Shown here: positions 21,504 to 30,784 of the stretch, piece by piece
How the letters are laid out: each line of letters starts with the position of its first letter
How positions within the stretch are numbered: the first letter of the stretch is position 1
Notes under the pieces: model-generated
Told to the model about the DNA's origin: nothing
Databases searched by the model: none
Seen by the model: the letters and a program-made list of their open reading frames with translations, nothing else
Made by a program: the position numbers and the translations under genes
Source: Marinobacter sp050379415
GTDB lineage: Bacteria > Pseudomonadota > Gammaproteobacteria > Pseudomonadales > Oleiphilaceae
Direction: 5' to 3'
Assembly (NCBI RefSeq): GCF_050379415.1
Contig: NZ_JBNRLS010000001.1
Span: 744,001 to 808,000, forward strand
DNA: 64,000 nt

Positions 21504-23174
21504 CTAAAGTTGGCGGGTCAGTTCCGCCAGTTCCTCGTCAAACACCCGGCGGTTCTCACTGTAATCCACGGGCACATCCACCAGATGCACACCGCCGGCG
21601 GCCAGGGCGCGTTCCAGGGTCGGGCGCAGATCTTCGGTGCGGGCAACCCGGTGACCGGTGGCACCGTAGGATTCGGCGTATTTCACGAAGTCCGGATTGC
21701 GGTAATCCAGACCGAAATCGGCCAGGCCTTCCTGGGCCTGCTTCCACTTGATCATGCCGTAGGCGCTGTCATTGATGATCAGCACCACCAGGTTGAGGTC
21801 CAGCCGGACCGCCGTCTCCAGCTCCTGACTGTTCATCATGAAGCCGCCGTCACCGCAGATGGCCATCACCTTCAGGTCCTGGTACAGCATGGATGCCATC
21901 ATGGCGCTGGGCAGACCGGCGCCCATGGAGGCCAGCGCGTTGTCCAGCAGCACGGTATTGTTGTCGTAGGCCGGATAGTTACGGGCGAACCAGAGCTTGT
22001 ACATCCCGTTATCCAGGGCAATGATGCCGTCCTCCGGCATCACCGCCCGGACGTCGTGAACGATGCGTTGGGGGATCACCGGGAAACGGTCGCTCTCAGC
22101 CTTGTCCCCCAAGTGCCGGTCGACGGCAGCCTTAACCTCCATGAACCGGCTGAAGTCATGGTTGTGACAGATGCCGCAGTTCTCCGCCATGTACTCAACG
22201 CTGTTGGCGATGTCCCCGACGACCTCGTGCTGCGGGAAATACACCGGGTCCACGTCGGCCCCGGAGAAGTTCACGTGGATAACCTTCTTACCACCCGGCC
22301 GCATGAAGAACGGCGGCTTCTCCACCACATCGTGACCGACGTTGATCACCAGGTCGGCATGATCGATGGCCCGGTGCACAAAGTCTCCCGCCGACAGCGC
22401 GGCATTACCCAGGTAGCGGGGATGGCGCTCGTCGACCACACCCTTGCCCATCTGGGTGGTAAAGAACGGGATGTTGGTGGTGTTCACCAGGTGGATCAGT
22501 GCCTGGGAGACCCGCTTCCGGTTGGCACCAGCCCCGATCATGATCAGGGGGTGCTTCGCTTCACGGAGCATGTCGCAGGCGATCTCGAGGCTCTTCTGGC
22601 TGGCCGAGGGGCGCCGGGCGTCGCTGGGTGCGAATATGTGGGTATCCGGTGCCGGCACCTCGGCGGCAATGTCCTCCGGCAATTCCAGATGCACCGCCCC
22701 AGGACGCTCCTCGGAGGCCAGCCGGAAGGCTTCCCGGACCTTGGCCGGGATGGTATTGGCGTTGGAGATCTGGCGGGTGTACTTGGTCAGCGGCCGCATC
22801 AGATCCACCACGTCGAGGATCTGGAACAGGCCCTGCTTGGAGGATTTGATCGGCTTTTGCCCGGAAATCATCATCATGGGCATGCCGCCGAGCTGGGCAT
22901 AGGCGGCAGCCGTGACCAGGTTGGTGGCGCCCGGCCCCAGGGTGGACAGGCAGACCCCGACCCGGCCGGTCAGGCGGCCATAGGTGGCCGCCATGAAACC
23001 CGCCGCCTGCTCATGGCGGTTAAGGATCAACTGGATGTCGCTCTCCCGGAGCGCTTCCAGCAGGTCCAGGTTCTCCTCACCCGGTACCGCGAAGATGTAT
23101 TTGACGCCCTCGTTCTCCAGGGCCCGGACGAACAGTTCCGCCCCGTTACGCGGCGTGGCTTGCGCGTTGGTCAT
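21504..23174 (-). CDS. Thiamine-diphosphate enzyme, acetolactate synthase large-subunit type
   Basis: I start at ATG 23174, after GGGGAAG, giving 556 residues. The three-domain layout is clear: N-terminal pyrimidine-binding domain with FAVPGEENLDLLEAL and the catalytic Glu in NRHEQAAGFMA, a central domain, and the C-terminal ThDP domain with GDGGFMMNSQELETAVRLD and NDSAYGMIKWKQ (GDG...N motif). The closest match I recall is acetolactate synthase large subunit of the FAD-free catabolic AlsS or short-tail type. No ilvN/ilvH small subunit is next to it, and the neighbours are an ATP-grasp gene and an uncharacterised papain-like gene, so it may act on a different 2-oxoacid. Leftward, 65 nt downstream of the papain-like gene. 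Confidence 0.8.
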   Translation of the reverse strand: MTNAQATPRNGAELFVRALENEGVKYIFAVPGEENLDLLEALRESDIQLILNRHEQAAGFMAATYGRLTGRVGVCLSTLGPGATNLVTAAAYAQLGGMPMMMISGQKPIKSSKQGLFQILDVVDLMRPLTKYTRQISNANTIPAKVREAFRLASEERPGAVHLELPEDIAAEVPAPDTHIFAPSDARRPSASQKSLEIACDMLREAKHPLIMIGAGANRKRVSQALIHLVNTTNIPFFTTQMGKGVVDERHPRYLGNAALSAGDFVHRAIDHADLVINVGHDVVEKPPFFMRPGGKKVIHVNFSGADVDPVYFPQHEVVGDIANSVEYMAENCGICHNHDFSRFMEVKAAVDRHLGDKAESDRFPVIPQRIVHDVRAVMPEDGIIALDNGMYKLWFARNYPAYDNNTVLLDNALASMGAGLPSAMMASMLYQDLKVMAICGDGGFMMNSQELETAVRLDLNLVVLIINDSAYGMIKWKQAQEGLADFGLDYRNPDFVKYAESYGATGHRVARTEDLRPTLERALAAGGVHLVDVPVDYSENRRVFDEELAELTRQL

Positions 23175-23239
23175 ACTCTGCTTCCCCGTCAGGCCAATTT
23201 GCCTCCGAGCATAGCATTCTTTTCGCTCGCTGCAGGTAG

Positions 23240-25264
23240 TCAGTCGGTCCGGGGCGGTTCTGCCTGGAGACTGTCCGCAGGCACCCGATCCACGCCCCAA
23301 CTCCGGTAAATTCCTTCGAGGACCCGGTTCAGTTCATCCTGACTGACATCTGCCGGCTCTCCACGCTCCAGGGGATCGAAATGAAAGATATAAAGTCGCG
23401 AGCTGAACTGCTCGAACGGCAGCGACGACTCGCCAAACCGTTCGCCATGGCCGGCGGTGCTAACCCGCACGTCATCGCCCCAGTTCTGGCCACTGTCGTT
23501 ATTGGGATTGAAGAAAAAGACCCGCATTTCCCCCTCAGGGTCCAACGCCACCCGCAGGATGGTAATGGCGTGCCAGCCGATGAACCGGGCGGCACTGTCG
23601 GTGACTGCAACGCCCGCGGGCTGCGGGTGGATCAGGGGCTGATTGCCGTTGTAGTAGGGGTGGTAGCTGGCGTAGAAATGGCGGATGAAGCCCTCGGGGT
23701 CCTCCAGCTTGCCGGTCCCCACATCCACGTTGATGGCAAAACCGCGACCGGCGGACCAACCATGGAATTCCGGATTCACCCATCTGTGAGGATCGCCCTC
23801 CCGGTCGGCACAGAGTCGCCCCATTTCTGCGTAGATACGATCCAGGTGCGGCACCACCACCAGGGACACCGGATCGAGATCGAGAGTGACCTCTGAAGCC
23901 ACCCCACCGGCACTTTGCGCCGAGGACACCGGCTTACCTTCGAAGTGCATCATGATTTCATTGTCCCGGGCCGCCCAGGCCACCATCTGCAGAAGATAAT
24001 CCGGGTCATTGTAGGCCCACATTGACAGGGCCCGGGCCGATTGACAGGTAGGATTGTTGCCCTGACCGACGCCCAGGGGCTGACCCAGCATACTCAGCAC
24101 GCCCTGGATCAACCAGGCAGCGGGCTGCGGCTCGTAACCATAGGCCAGTTGCAGTCGCTCGCGGGCTTCCGGACACAGGGACAAGCGGACCTGGCGCCAG
24201 AGCGCCGGGGCCACCGGGGGCTGGTACAGGATGCCCCGCTCCAGCATCAGGGCCAGACCATACAGACCCTGGGCGGTCTCCGGGAAAATGCCCTCCCGGA
24301 TCAGGGTGTGGACGAGTTCCCTATAGCACAGCAGGCAATCACGACCGGTACTGGACAGGCCCAGGGCCTCGCTTAGCAGGGCATCCTGGTCTTCCAGGAT
24401 AAAACGCACGAACGTGGCGTGATACGGTGACACCAGGCCGGTGTCGTGCATGGACCGGGCAAACCCGGTAGCCTCGTTCTGCAAGGCCTGGCCATCCATC
24501 GACTCCAGCCGTTGTCCATAGACCAGGGTACCGGGATCCTCGCTGCACGCCCGGGTCGGGCCGTAGAGGCTGGAGATCAGCCGGTCCGCTCCCCGGCCTG
24601 CGCTGCCAAGATCGGCGTTCGGATCAGCCCGGCACAGGGCAATCTGGGTGATCATCCGGCGCACATCGGTGACCTGAATCGGCCGCTGTTGCAGGATGCG
24701 CCAGATCTCCTCGATCAGGCTGTCGATCACATGCTCGTAACCGATATGTTCCGCCACGTACTGGACAACGGCCTGGCTGATCAAAGCCAGCTTGCCCTGC
24801 TCTCGCTCGGCTTCGCCGGTCATGCCGAACAGCAGGCCAAGATTGATGGCGAGTACCTGGGTCAGGTAATGGTGAGCCTGCTCCGAGGAGACCGAAGGGT
24901 GCAGATAGAGCCCCCGAGCCACCGCCAGCAGGCGCAGCTCGCTGAAGGCCTCAACGACCACGGTATCGGTATTCGTGCTCTGAAGCGAGTGGGTGGTCAG
25001 CGACGGCAGCAGGATGCCCGGCTCAGCCCAGTCGGTGCCGGCGAAGACACCCGCCTGCTCCAGCCGTTGCGCCCTCTCCTCAATGACCTGGCAGCCACCC
25101 GGCTGCAAAAGCACCCTGCGGGCAATATCAAATACCCGCGGGAGCTTGCCGGCCCTGGCAAAGGACCGGCTTTCTTCAAGAGCCTGGATCGACTCATCAA
25201 GTCTCTGCACCAGCTTGTCAAAGTTCACTGCCGGTGCTGCACTGCCCGATTGGTGATCGTTCAA
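23240..25264 (-). CDS. Uncharacterised 674-aa protein with papain-like Q/C/H/N signature
   Basis: No family is recognised from the whole sequence. The first 390 residues are largely helical. The C-terminal part has GQGNNPTCQSARALSMW, where Gln401 and Cys407 are six residues apart as in the oxyanion Gln and nucleophile of papain. It is followed by GWHAITIL (His565) and FFFNPNNDSGQNWG (Asn587/Asn589 then a Trp-Gly), in the order C-H-N of papain-fold enzymes. No signal peptide is present, so it is probably cytoplasmic. It lies 56 nt downstream of an ATP-grasp gene. An amide-forming/amide-cleaving pair is possible. The gene call is secure from its length and coding quality; the catalytic reading is inference. 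Confidence 0.8.
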   Translation of the reverse strand: MNDHQSGSAAPAVNFDKLVQRLDESIQALEESRSFARAGKLPRVFDIARRVLLQPGGCQVIEERAQRLEQAGVFAGTDWAEPGILLPSLTTHSLQSTNTDTVVVEAFSELRLLAVARGLYLHPSVSSEQAHHYLTQVLAINLGLLFGMTGEAEREQGKLALISQAVVQYVAEHIGYEHVIDSLIEEIWRILQQRPIQVTDVRRMITQIALCRADPNADLGSAGRGADRLISSLYGPTRACSEDPGTLVYGQRLESMDGQALQNEATGFARSMHDTGLVSPYHATFVRFILEDQDALLSEALGLSSTGRDCLLCYRELVHTLIREGIFPETAQGLYGLALMLERGILYQPPVAPALWRQVRLSLCPEARERLQLAYGYEPQPAAWLIQGVLSMLGQPLGVGQGNNPTCQSARALSMWAYNDPDYLLQMVAWAARDNEIMMHFEGKPVSSAQSAGGVASEVTLDLDPVSLVVVPHLDRIYAEMGRLCADREGDPHRWVNPEFHGWSAGRGFAINVDVGTGKLEDPEGFIRHFYASYHPYYNGNQPLIHPQPAGVAVTDSAARFIGWHAITILRVALDPEGEMRVFFFNPNNDSGQNWGDDVRVSTAGHGERFGESSLPFEQFSSRLYIFHFDPLERGEPADVSQDELNRVLEGIYRSWGVDRVPADSLQAEPPRTD

Positions 25265-25320
25265 ACGACGTTCTCCTGAGGGCCTGCACCAAACCCGTTT
25301 GTTATTGATTGCTCTCCCGA

Positions 25321-26553
25321 TTATACATAGAAATCGAGCTCTTCCTGATGTTTCAGCAAATCCCTCATCCGGTAAGGGTCATCACCGAAGAAATAGACCA
25401 GGCCCCAATGCGTGCCGAAAGCGGTCCGCTTGGTAACCGTCTCCTCCACCGGAGGCGTTAGCTCATGGCTTTCAAAGTAGTCGTCGTTCTCGGTTTCTTC
25501 CGGAATCTCCAGCCGGCTGACCACCCGGCGTCTTGGATAAACCCCGAAGCATCCGGCATAACCCTTGGCATCGACAACCTCTTTCGGGAAGAAGGCGTCA
25601 ATCTCGTCCTCGGTGGTTTTGGGATCAAAGGCCAGGATCAGACCCTGGTAAGCATTGAAGCCATAGGCACGCTCAAGCAGCTCGAACACCTTGAAGCCCG
25701 GCGGACGATAGGCCACCTCACCAAAGTACATGGTGCCATCGCTGGTGACAAAGTACTCCGGATGGACAAAGCCGAAATCGATGTCGAAAGTCTTGATCAG
25801 CTTTTCGATTTCCGCGGTGATCTGCGCCCGGTATTTCTCCAGGTCCGGCGTTGCCGGCACGAACACCGAATAGCCGAGGGTGACGTACTCGGAAATGTTC
25901 AGGAACCGGATCTTGCCGTTATGAATCCAGGCCTCCACGGCAAATTCCCAGCCATCCAGGTGGGATTCCATCAGTACCGGGAATTCCTCCTCCGGGATGG
26001 TATCCACCTCGTCAGGTGTGCGTATCACCCGGTGCCCGAGGCAACCGGCCTTGTCGAAGGCCTTGAGGTGAATGGGATCGTTGGGGTCGCCGTCCAGTTT
26101 CAGCAGCGTCTGGTTTACCCGCTTCAGGAATCGGATCACATCGTCCCGGTCGTGGGCTTCCTCGAAGATTCCCACGCGGATGCCGCCCAGCTGGGCACGC
26201 CGCTTCATCAGCGCCTTGTCCCGGAGCAGCATGGCCTGACCAAACAGCCTAGGCTTATCCATAAGAACCGAGTTGATGGCGCCCGCCCACTCGACCGTTT
26301 CCTCGAACAAAGGAATGGCCACATCGACCCCCATGTCTTTTAGCGCATGGGCGATTTCAAAGGAGCGCTCGTTCAGCCTCTCGAAGTTCCAGGGCACATA
26401 CGGAATATTGTGCTCCTCGCAATAGGCTTCCGCCCAGTCCGGAGCCACAACCACATATCGGCGGTCAAACTTGTCCGCTGCCTCCACGGCATTCAGGCTC
26501 CAGCCGAGTAACGCGACATACCCCTTGTCCGGGTCGTACTTGTGCTCACTCAT
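25321..26553 (-). CDS. ATP-grasp domain protein
   Basis: The start at ATG 26553 has GGAGAAAG upstream, giving 410 residues. The N-terminal 110 residues are a Rossmann-like pre-ATP-grasp domain (YVALLGWSLNAVEAADKF). The ATP-grasp fold follows, with a lid/binding segment around QTLLKLDGDPNDPIHLKA and the metal-binding strand FGEVAYRPPG, which replaces the usual E-I-N-x-R-x-x-G with E-V-A-Y-R-P-P-G. The Asn ligand to Mg2+ is therefore missing while Glu and Arg remain. Such enzymes join a carboxylate to an amine or thiol using ATP. It is the first gene of a leftward group with the papain-like and ThDP genes; a strong terminator separates it from mqo. Confidence 0.82.
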   Translation of the reverse strand: MSEHKYDPDKGYVALLGWSLNAVEAADKFDRRYVVVAPDWAEAYCEEHNIPYVPWNFERLNERSFEIAHALKDMGVDVAIPLFEETVEWAGAINSVLMDKPRLFGQAMLLRDKALMKRRAQLGGIRVGIFEEAHDRDDVIRFLKRVNQTLLKLDGDPNDPIHLKAFDKAGCLGHRVIRTPDEVDTIPEEEFPVLMESHLDGWEFAVEAWIHNGKIRFLNISEYVTLGYSVFVPATPDLEKYRAQITAEIEKLIKTFDIDFGFVHPEYFVTSDGTMYFGEVAYRPPGFKVFELLERAYGFNAYQGLILAFDPKTTEDEIDAFFPKEVVDAKGYAGCFGVYPRRRVVSRLEIPEETENDDYFESHELTPPVEETVTKRTAFGTHWGLVYFFGDDPYRMRDLLKHQEELDFYV

Positions 26554-26631
26554 AGGCTTTCTCCTTTTTACTGGGTGTCTATTAACCCTAGGCTTCCTGA
26601 AATAAATCGCAACCAAAGGCGGCTGTATGGA

Positions 26632-26678
26632 CCAAAAAAAACGCGGCGGACAGGAGGTTAGTCCCACTGTCCGCCGCG
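26632..26678 (-). terminator. Intrinsic terminator of mqo
   Basis: CGCGGCGGACAG at 26642-26653 pairs perfectly over 12 bp with CTGTCCGCCGCG at 26667-26678. On the minus strand the stem is followed by a run of eight T residues. It lies 32 nt past the mqo stop and isolates mqo from the ATP-grasp operon. Confidence 0.92.
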
Positions 26679-26709
26679 TTCGCAGCTCTATCTATACTGA
26701 TTGGTTATA

Positions 26710-28191
26710 TCAGGTAAGCTTGAGGGTGGAGAGCGTCCGCCCGCGCACCTTGTTGAGAAGAGCCTCGTCGTCCACCAGGGATTGGCCATAGGACGGCACC
26801 AGATCCCTGATACGCTCCTGCCACTGGGCGGATTTCATTTTTTCCGGGAAGCAGCGCTCAAGCACATCCAGCATGGCATTAGCCGCAGTGGACGCGCCCG
26901 GGGAGGCGCCCAGCAGGGCGGCCAGGGTGCCGTCTTTGGCTGCGACGATCTCGGTACCAAACTCCAGCTTGCCACCGCCGTCTTCGGTCTCCTTGATGAT
27001 CTGTACGCGCTGGCCGGCCATCTGCAACTTCCAGTCCTCTTCCCGGGCATCCGGGAAGAAGTTACGCAGGGAGGCCACCCGGTCGGTGTGAGACTGGAAC
27101 ACCTCGCCGATCAGGTAGCGGGTCAGGTCCATGTTGCTCTTGCTCACCGACAGCATCGGCTTGAGGTTGGTGGTGCGAACCGAACCGATCAGATCAAAGA
27201 TGGAGCCCTGCTTCAGGAAGCGGGTGGTGAAACCGGCAAACGGTCCGAACAGCAAGGCCGGTTCGCCATTGATGATGCGGGTATCCAGGTGCGGCACAGA
27301 CATCGGCGGCGCGCCGATCGGGGCCTTACCATACACCTTCGAGTTGTGCTGCCCGACGATGTCAGGCTTGCCACATACCAGCCACTGGCCGCTGACCGGG
27401 AAGCCACCGTAACCACGGGCCTCGTCGATACCGGACTTCTGCAGCAGCGGCAGGGCACCGCCACCGGCGCCAAGGAACACGAAGCCGGCCTCGAGCTTGG
27501 TGAGCTCGCCGGTCTTCTGGTTTTTCACCCGGACCTTCCAGCGACCGTTGTCGCGCTGATCAATGTAGTGCACCGGACAGCTGAGCATCAGCTCGAAGTT
27601 GTCCTGTGTCTCCAGCCACTTGACCATGCTGCGGGTCAGGGAACCGAAGTCTACGTCCGAACCGTGATTGATCCGGGTGGCGGCCACGCGCTGCATGGGG
27701 TCGCGGTGGTTGACCACCAGCGGCATCCATTCCTCCAGCACATCCGGAGACTCGGTGTATTCCATTTCCCGGAACAGGTGATGGGCACTGAGCTTTTCGT
27801 GACGACGTTTCAGGAACGCCACATCCTTTTCGCCCCAGACAAAACTCTGGTGCGGTGTTCGGTTGATGAACGACTTCGGGTCGGGCAGTACGCCCTGCTC
27901 GACCAGGTAGGACCAGAACTGCAGGGAAACCTCGAACTGGGCGTTGATCTTCAGCGCCCGCTCAATGGAAACGTCGCCATCATCGGTTTCCGGGGTGTAG
28001 TTCAGTTCGCAGTACCCGGCGTGGCCGGTGCCTGCGTTGTTCCATCCGTCCGTGCTTTCATGGGCAACGTGGTCAAGACGCTCCACCATGACGATGTCCA
28101 GCGACGGATCGAGCTGCTTGAGCATCATGCCGAGGGTGGCGCTCATGACGCCACCGCCGACCAGCACTACGTCTGCCTGTCTAACGGCCAT
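26710..28191 (-). CDS. mqo: Malate:quinone oxidoreductase
   Basis: The 493-residue protein starts with the FAD-binding motif VVLVGGGVMSATLGMMLKQL and has the family segments NNAGTGHAGYCELNYTP, INHGSDVDFGSLTR and FVFLGAGGGALPLLQKSGI, with GASPGASTAANAMLDVL near the C-terminus. Length is normal for Mqo. It oxidises malate to oxaloacetate at the inner membrane and reduces ubiquinone, bypassing or complementing NAD-malate dehydrogenase in the TCA cycle. It is a single-gene unit with its own terminator. Confidence 0.96.
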   Translation of the reverse strand: MAVRQADVVLVGGGVMSATLGMMLKQLDPSLDIVMVERLDHVAHESTDGWNNAGTGHAGYCELNYTPETDDGDVSIERALKINAQFEVSLQFWSYLVEQGVLPDPKSFINRTPHQSFVWGEKDVAFLKRRHEKLSAHHLFREMEYTESPDVLEEWMPLVVNHRDPMQRVAATRINHGSDVDFGSLTRSMVKWLETQDNFELMLSCPVHYIDQRDNGRWKVRVKNQKTGELTKLEAGFVFLGAGGGALPLLQKSGIDEARGYGGFPVSGQWLVCGKPDIVGQHNSKVYGKAPIGAPPMSVPHLDTRIINGEPALLFGPFAGFTTRFLKQGSIFDLIGSVRTTNLKPMLSVSKSNMDLTRYLIGEVFQSHTDRVASLRNFFPDAREEDWKLQMAGQRVQIIKETEDGGGKLEFGTEIVAAKDGTLAALLGASPGASTAANAMLDVLERCFPEKMKSAQWQERIRDLVPSYGQSLVDDEALLNKVRGRTLSTLKLT

Positions 28192-28513
28192 TGGTTTGTA
28201 CCCTGGTTAGTAATGAACCTGTTCGCACCGCCACGATCAGCAGCGGCGCCTCTCGGAAGCCGGTCTCGCGCAAGGTAAATGACGCTGCCGTGTGCTTCCT
28301 GTCTGAATTTGCGCGCAATTATCCCGATTTTCGCCGAAATAATAAATTGCGAATGTCAACCGTTGCGATCCTGCCGGCTTCGGACCGACATGCATCCGGT
28401 GCTGAGTGTCTGTTACGGACAGTGGCCCCCAACGGGTCAAACGTCTACAATCCGGCGCGTCTTTTTTATGGCCTGCCTGAGGCCTTGCCAGAGTCACCAC
28501 TTCGGGGTGCCCA
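28192..28513. other. Divergent intergenic region between mqo and nhaD
   Basis: About 320 bp with no convincing gene. It must hold promoters for both mqo and nhaD. The stretch 28310-28355 (around GCGCAATTATCCCGATT and CGAAATAATAAATTGCG) is locally AT-rich and contains the near-palindrome CGCAATTAT / ATAAATTGCG, a possible regulator site. I could not fix -35/-10 boxes with confidence. Confidence 0.45.
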
Positions 28514-29764
28514 ATGTCCGCTATTGATACTGTTCTGATTATTCTTGCTGTCCTGGCGCTGCTGGGTGTCATCTTTGAGGAAATCACCCACGTCAATAAG
28601 GCCAAGGTTACGCTTTTTTTCGGCACGCTGGCCTGGATGCTGCTCTTTCTGTTCAGCGACTCGCCCGCTGAAACCGAGGCCGTCACCACCGGACTGACCG
28701 AGAGCATTGCCGAAATCGCCGGGCTTTGGCTGTTTCTGGTCGCGGCGATGACCTTTGTCGCCTACCTGAACAAAAAGGGAATGATCGAGAACGTGATCTA
28801 CCTGATCATGCCGAGGCAGGTAAGCGAACGGCGACTGCTGTTCCTGACCGGTCTGTTCTGCTTCATTTTCTCGTCTTTAGCAGACAATATAACTGCCACT
28901 TTAGTCTCATGCTCCCTGATTCTGTCCTTGAACCTGGAGCTGAAAAAGCGTCTGCAGTTCGTCACTCTGGTGGTTTTTGCGGTGAACTCGGGGGGCGTTT
29001 CACTGATCACCGGCGACGTCACCACATTGATGATATTTCTCGCGGACAAGGTGGAAATACTGACCTTGCTGACCCTGGCCATCCCCGCCTCCATCACCGT
29101 TTTCATTCTCGCGGTTTTCCTCTCGAGAGGACTGACAGGAACTGTGACACTGCGTTCCAACACCACACCGGTACGGAAGGTGGATGCAGTGATCAGCGCC
29201 CTGTTTTTGTTAACAATCCTGAGCACCATTGCGGGTAATGCCCTGTTCAGCATTCCGCCGGTTCTCACTTTCCTGTTCGGCCTTTCGATCATGTTCCTGG
29301 TCTCCCGCTTCATGAGCGATGACTCGGACCTGGACCCGATCCTCGAATACATCCGGGTCATCGAATTCGAGACTCTGCTGTTCTTCCTCGGCATCCTGCT
29401 GCTGGTGGGCATGCTCAAAGAAATCCACGCCCTGGATTCCCTGGTGGCGATCTACGATCTGCTACCCCCTTTGTACGCCAATTACCTGATGGGAATCTTC
29501 TCTGCGGTTATTGATAATGTGCCGCTGACCGCAGCCCTCCTGAAAGCAGGCATCACCATGACGCCGGGAGAATGGATGGGGCTGACCTACGCCGTCGGTG
29601 TTGGCGGCTCACTGCTGATCATTGGTTCTGCTGCCGGGATTGTGGCCATGAGCAAGATCCAAGGGCTGACCTTCGGAGCATACATGCGGTATCTTGCCCA
29701 CCTCCTGGCGGCTTACACCCTGGGCTATGCCGGAGTGTTCATGCTCGGACGATTCATCCACTGA
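28514..29764 (+). CDS. nhaD: Na+/H+ antiporter, NhaD family
   Basis: The 416-residue protein has about 11-12 hydrophobic segments and matches NhaD-type antiporters of marine and halotolerant bacteria. Conserved parts include GVIFEEITHVNKAKVTLFFG at the N-terminus, SSLADNITATLVSCSLIL, FAVNSGGVSLITGDVTTLMI, and AVIDNVPLTAALLKAGITM near the end. The two polar motifs (ADNITAT and IDNVPLTA) are the inverted-repeat ion-binding sites of the ion transporter superfamily. It should export Na+ in exchange for protons at alkaline pH. A Na+/Ca2+ exchanger-like gene follows 13 nt downstream, forming a small ion-homeostasis operon. Confidence 0.93.
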   Translation: MSAIDTVLIILAVLALLGVIFEEITHVNKAKVTLFFGTLAWMLLFLFSDSPAETEAVTTGLTESIAEIAGLWLFLVAAMTFVAYLNKKGMIENVIYLIMPRQVSERRLLFLTGLFCFIFSSLADNITATLVSCSLILSLNLELKKRLQFVTLVVFAVNSGGVSLITGDVTTLMIFLADKVEILTLLTLAIPASITVFILAVFLSRGLTGTVTLRSNTTPVRKVDAVISALFLLTILSTIAGNALFSIPPVLTFLFGLSIMFLVSRFMSDDSDLDPILEYIRVIEFETLLFFLGILLLVGMLKEIHALDSLVAIYDLLPPLYANYLMGIFSAVIDNVPLTAALLKAGITMTPGEWMGLTYAVGVGGSLLIIGSAAGIVAMSKIQGLTFGAYMRYLAHLLAAYTLGYAGVFMLGRFIH

Positions 29765-29777
29765 GGCTTTATTTATT

Positions 29778-30767
29778 ATGTTGATGGCTTTTGGCTCAAT
29801 CATTGCCGGGCTGGTATTGCTGGTCTGGAGCGCCGACAAATTCGTCGAGGGGGCGGCGGCAACCGCCAAGCATCTGGGCATGCCCACCCTGCTGATCGGC
29901 ATGGTAATCATCGGCTTCGGCACTTCCGCACCCGAGCTGGCGGTTTCCGCCATGGCGGCCGCCGACGGCAATCCGGGCCTGGCCCTGGGGAACGGCTACG
30001 GCTCCAACATCACCAACATCGCGTTGATTGTCGGCCTGACCGCCGTTATCGCGCCCATCGCAGTGCACTCCCAGGTCATCCGCAAGGAGCTGCCCCTGCT
30101 GGTAATCCTGACCCTGATTGCCGGATCACAGCTGATCGACGGCGACCTGACCCGGCTGGACGGCGCCGTCCTGCTGCTGGTGTTTGCGGGAGTGATGGGC
30201 TGGTCCATTTTCCAGGGTATCCGTGGCAAGGATGATCCGCTCGGCGGCGAGACCGATGCCGAGATCATCTCCCATCCCATGCCACTGAAATCCGCCATCC
30301 TGTGGCTGATGGTCGGTCTGGTGTTGCTGGTGGTGAGTTCCCGGATTCTGGTCTGGGGCGCGGTGACCATTGCCCAGAGCCTCGGCGTGAGTGACCTGGT
30401 GATCGGCCTGACCATCGTGGCCATCGGCACCTCCCTGCCGGAACTGGCCTCGGCCCTGGCTGCAGTAAAAAAGAACGAACATGACCTGATCCTCGGCAAT
30501 ATTCTGGGATCGGGCATCTTCAACACCCTTGCGGTGGTGGGGCTTGCAGCTACGATCGAGCCCCTGAAAGTGGATCCGGAGGTTCTGTACCGGGACTGGA
30601 CGCTGATGCTCGCCCTGACCGTTGGCCTACTGATCATGGGCTTTGGCCTGACCGGCTGGCGCAAGCGCATCTCCCGATTCGACGGCGGCGCACTGCTGCT
30701 GGTGTACGTTGCCTATACCGGCTACCTGCTCACCACCGTGGTAACCGCAGGAACATCCGCCACCTGA
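29778..30767 (+). CDS. Calcium/sodium antiporter, CaCA family (YrbG-like)
   Basis: The start at ATG 29778 gives 329 residues with ten predicted helices. Two alpha-repeats are clear: GFGTSAPELAVSAMAA with GNGYGSNITNIALI in the first half, and AIGTSLPELASALAAVKK with GNILGSGIFNTLAVVG in the second. These are the ion-binding motifs of K+-independent or YrbG-type Ca2+/Na+ exchangers. The protein is an inner-membrane cation/Ca2+ exchanger. It lies 13 nt after nhaD and is convergent with the acyltransferase gene. Confidence 0.93.
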   Translation: MLMAFGSIIAGLVLLVWSADKFVEGAAATAKHLGMPTLLIGMVIIGFGTSAPELAVSAMAAADGNPGLALGNGYGSNITNIALIVGLTAVIAPIAVHSQVIRKELPLLVILTLIAGSQLIDGDLTRLDGAVLLLVFAGVMGWSIFQGIRGKDDPLGGETDAEIISHPMPLKSAILWLMVGLVLLVVSSRILVWGAVTIAQSLGVSDLVIGLTIVAIGTSLPELASALAAVKKNEHDLILGNILGSGIFNTLAVVGLAATIEPLKVDPEVLYRDWTLMLALTVGLLIMGFGLTGWRKRISRFDGGALLLVYVAYTGYLLTTVVTAGTSAT

Positions 30768-30784
30768 TCCGTCGCGGGGACGGC

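Noticed and set aside
21462..23309. 615-codon plus-strand open frame
   Set aside because: Antisense shadow of the ThDP enzyme gene, whose motifs are unambiguous.
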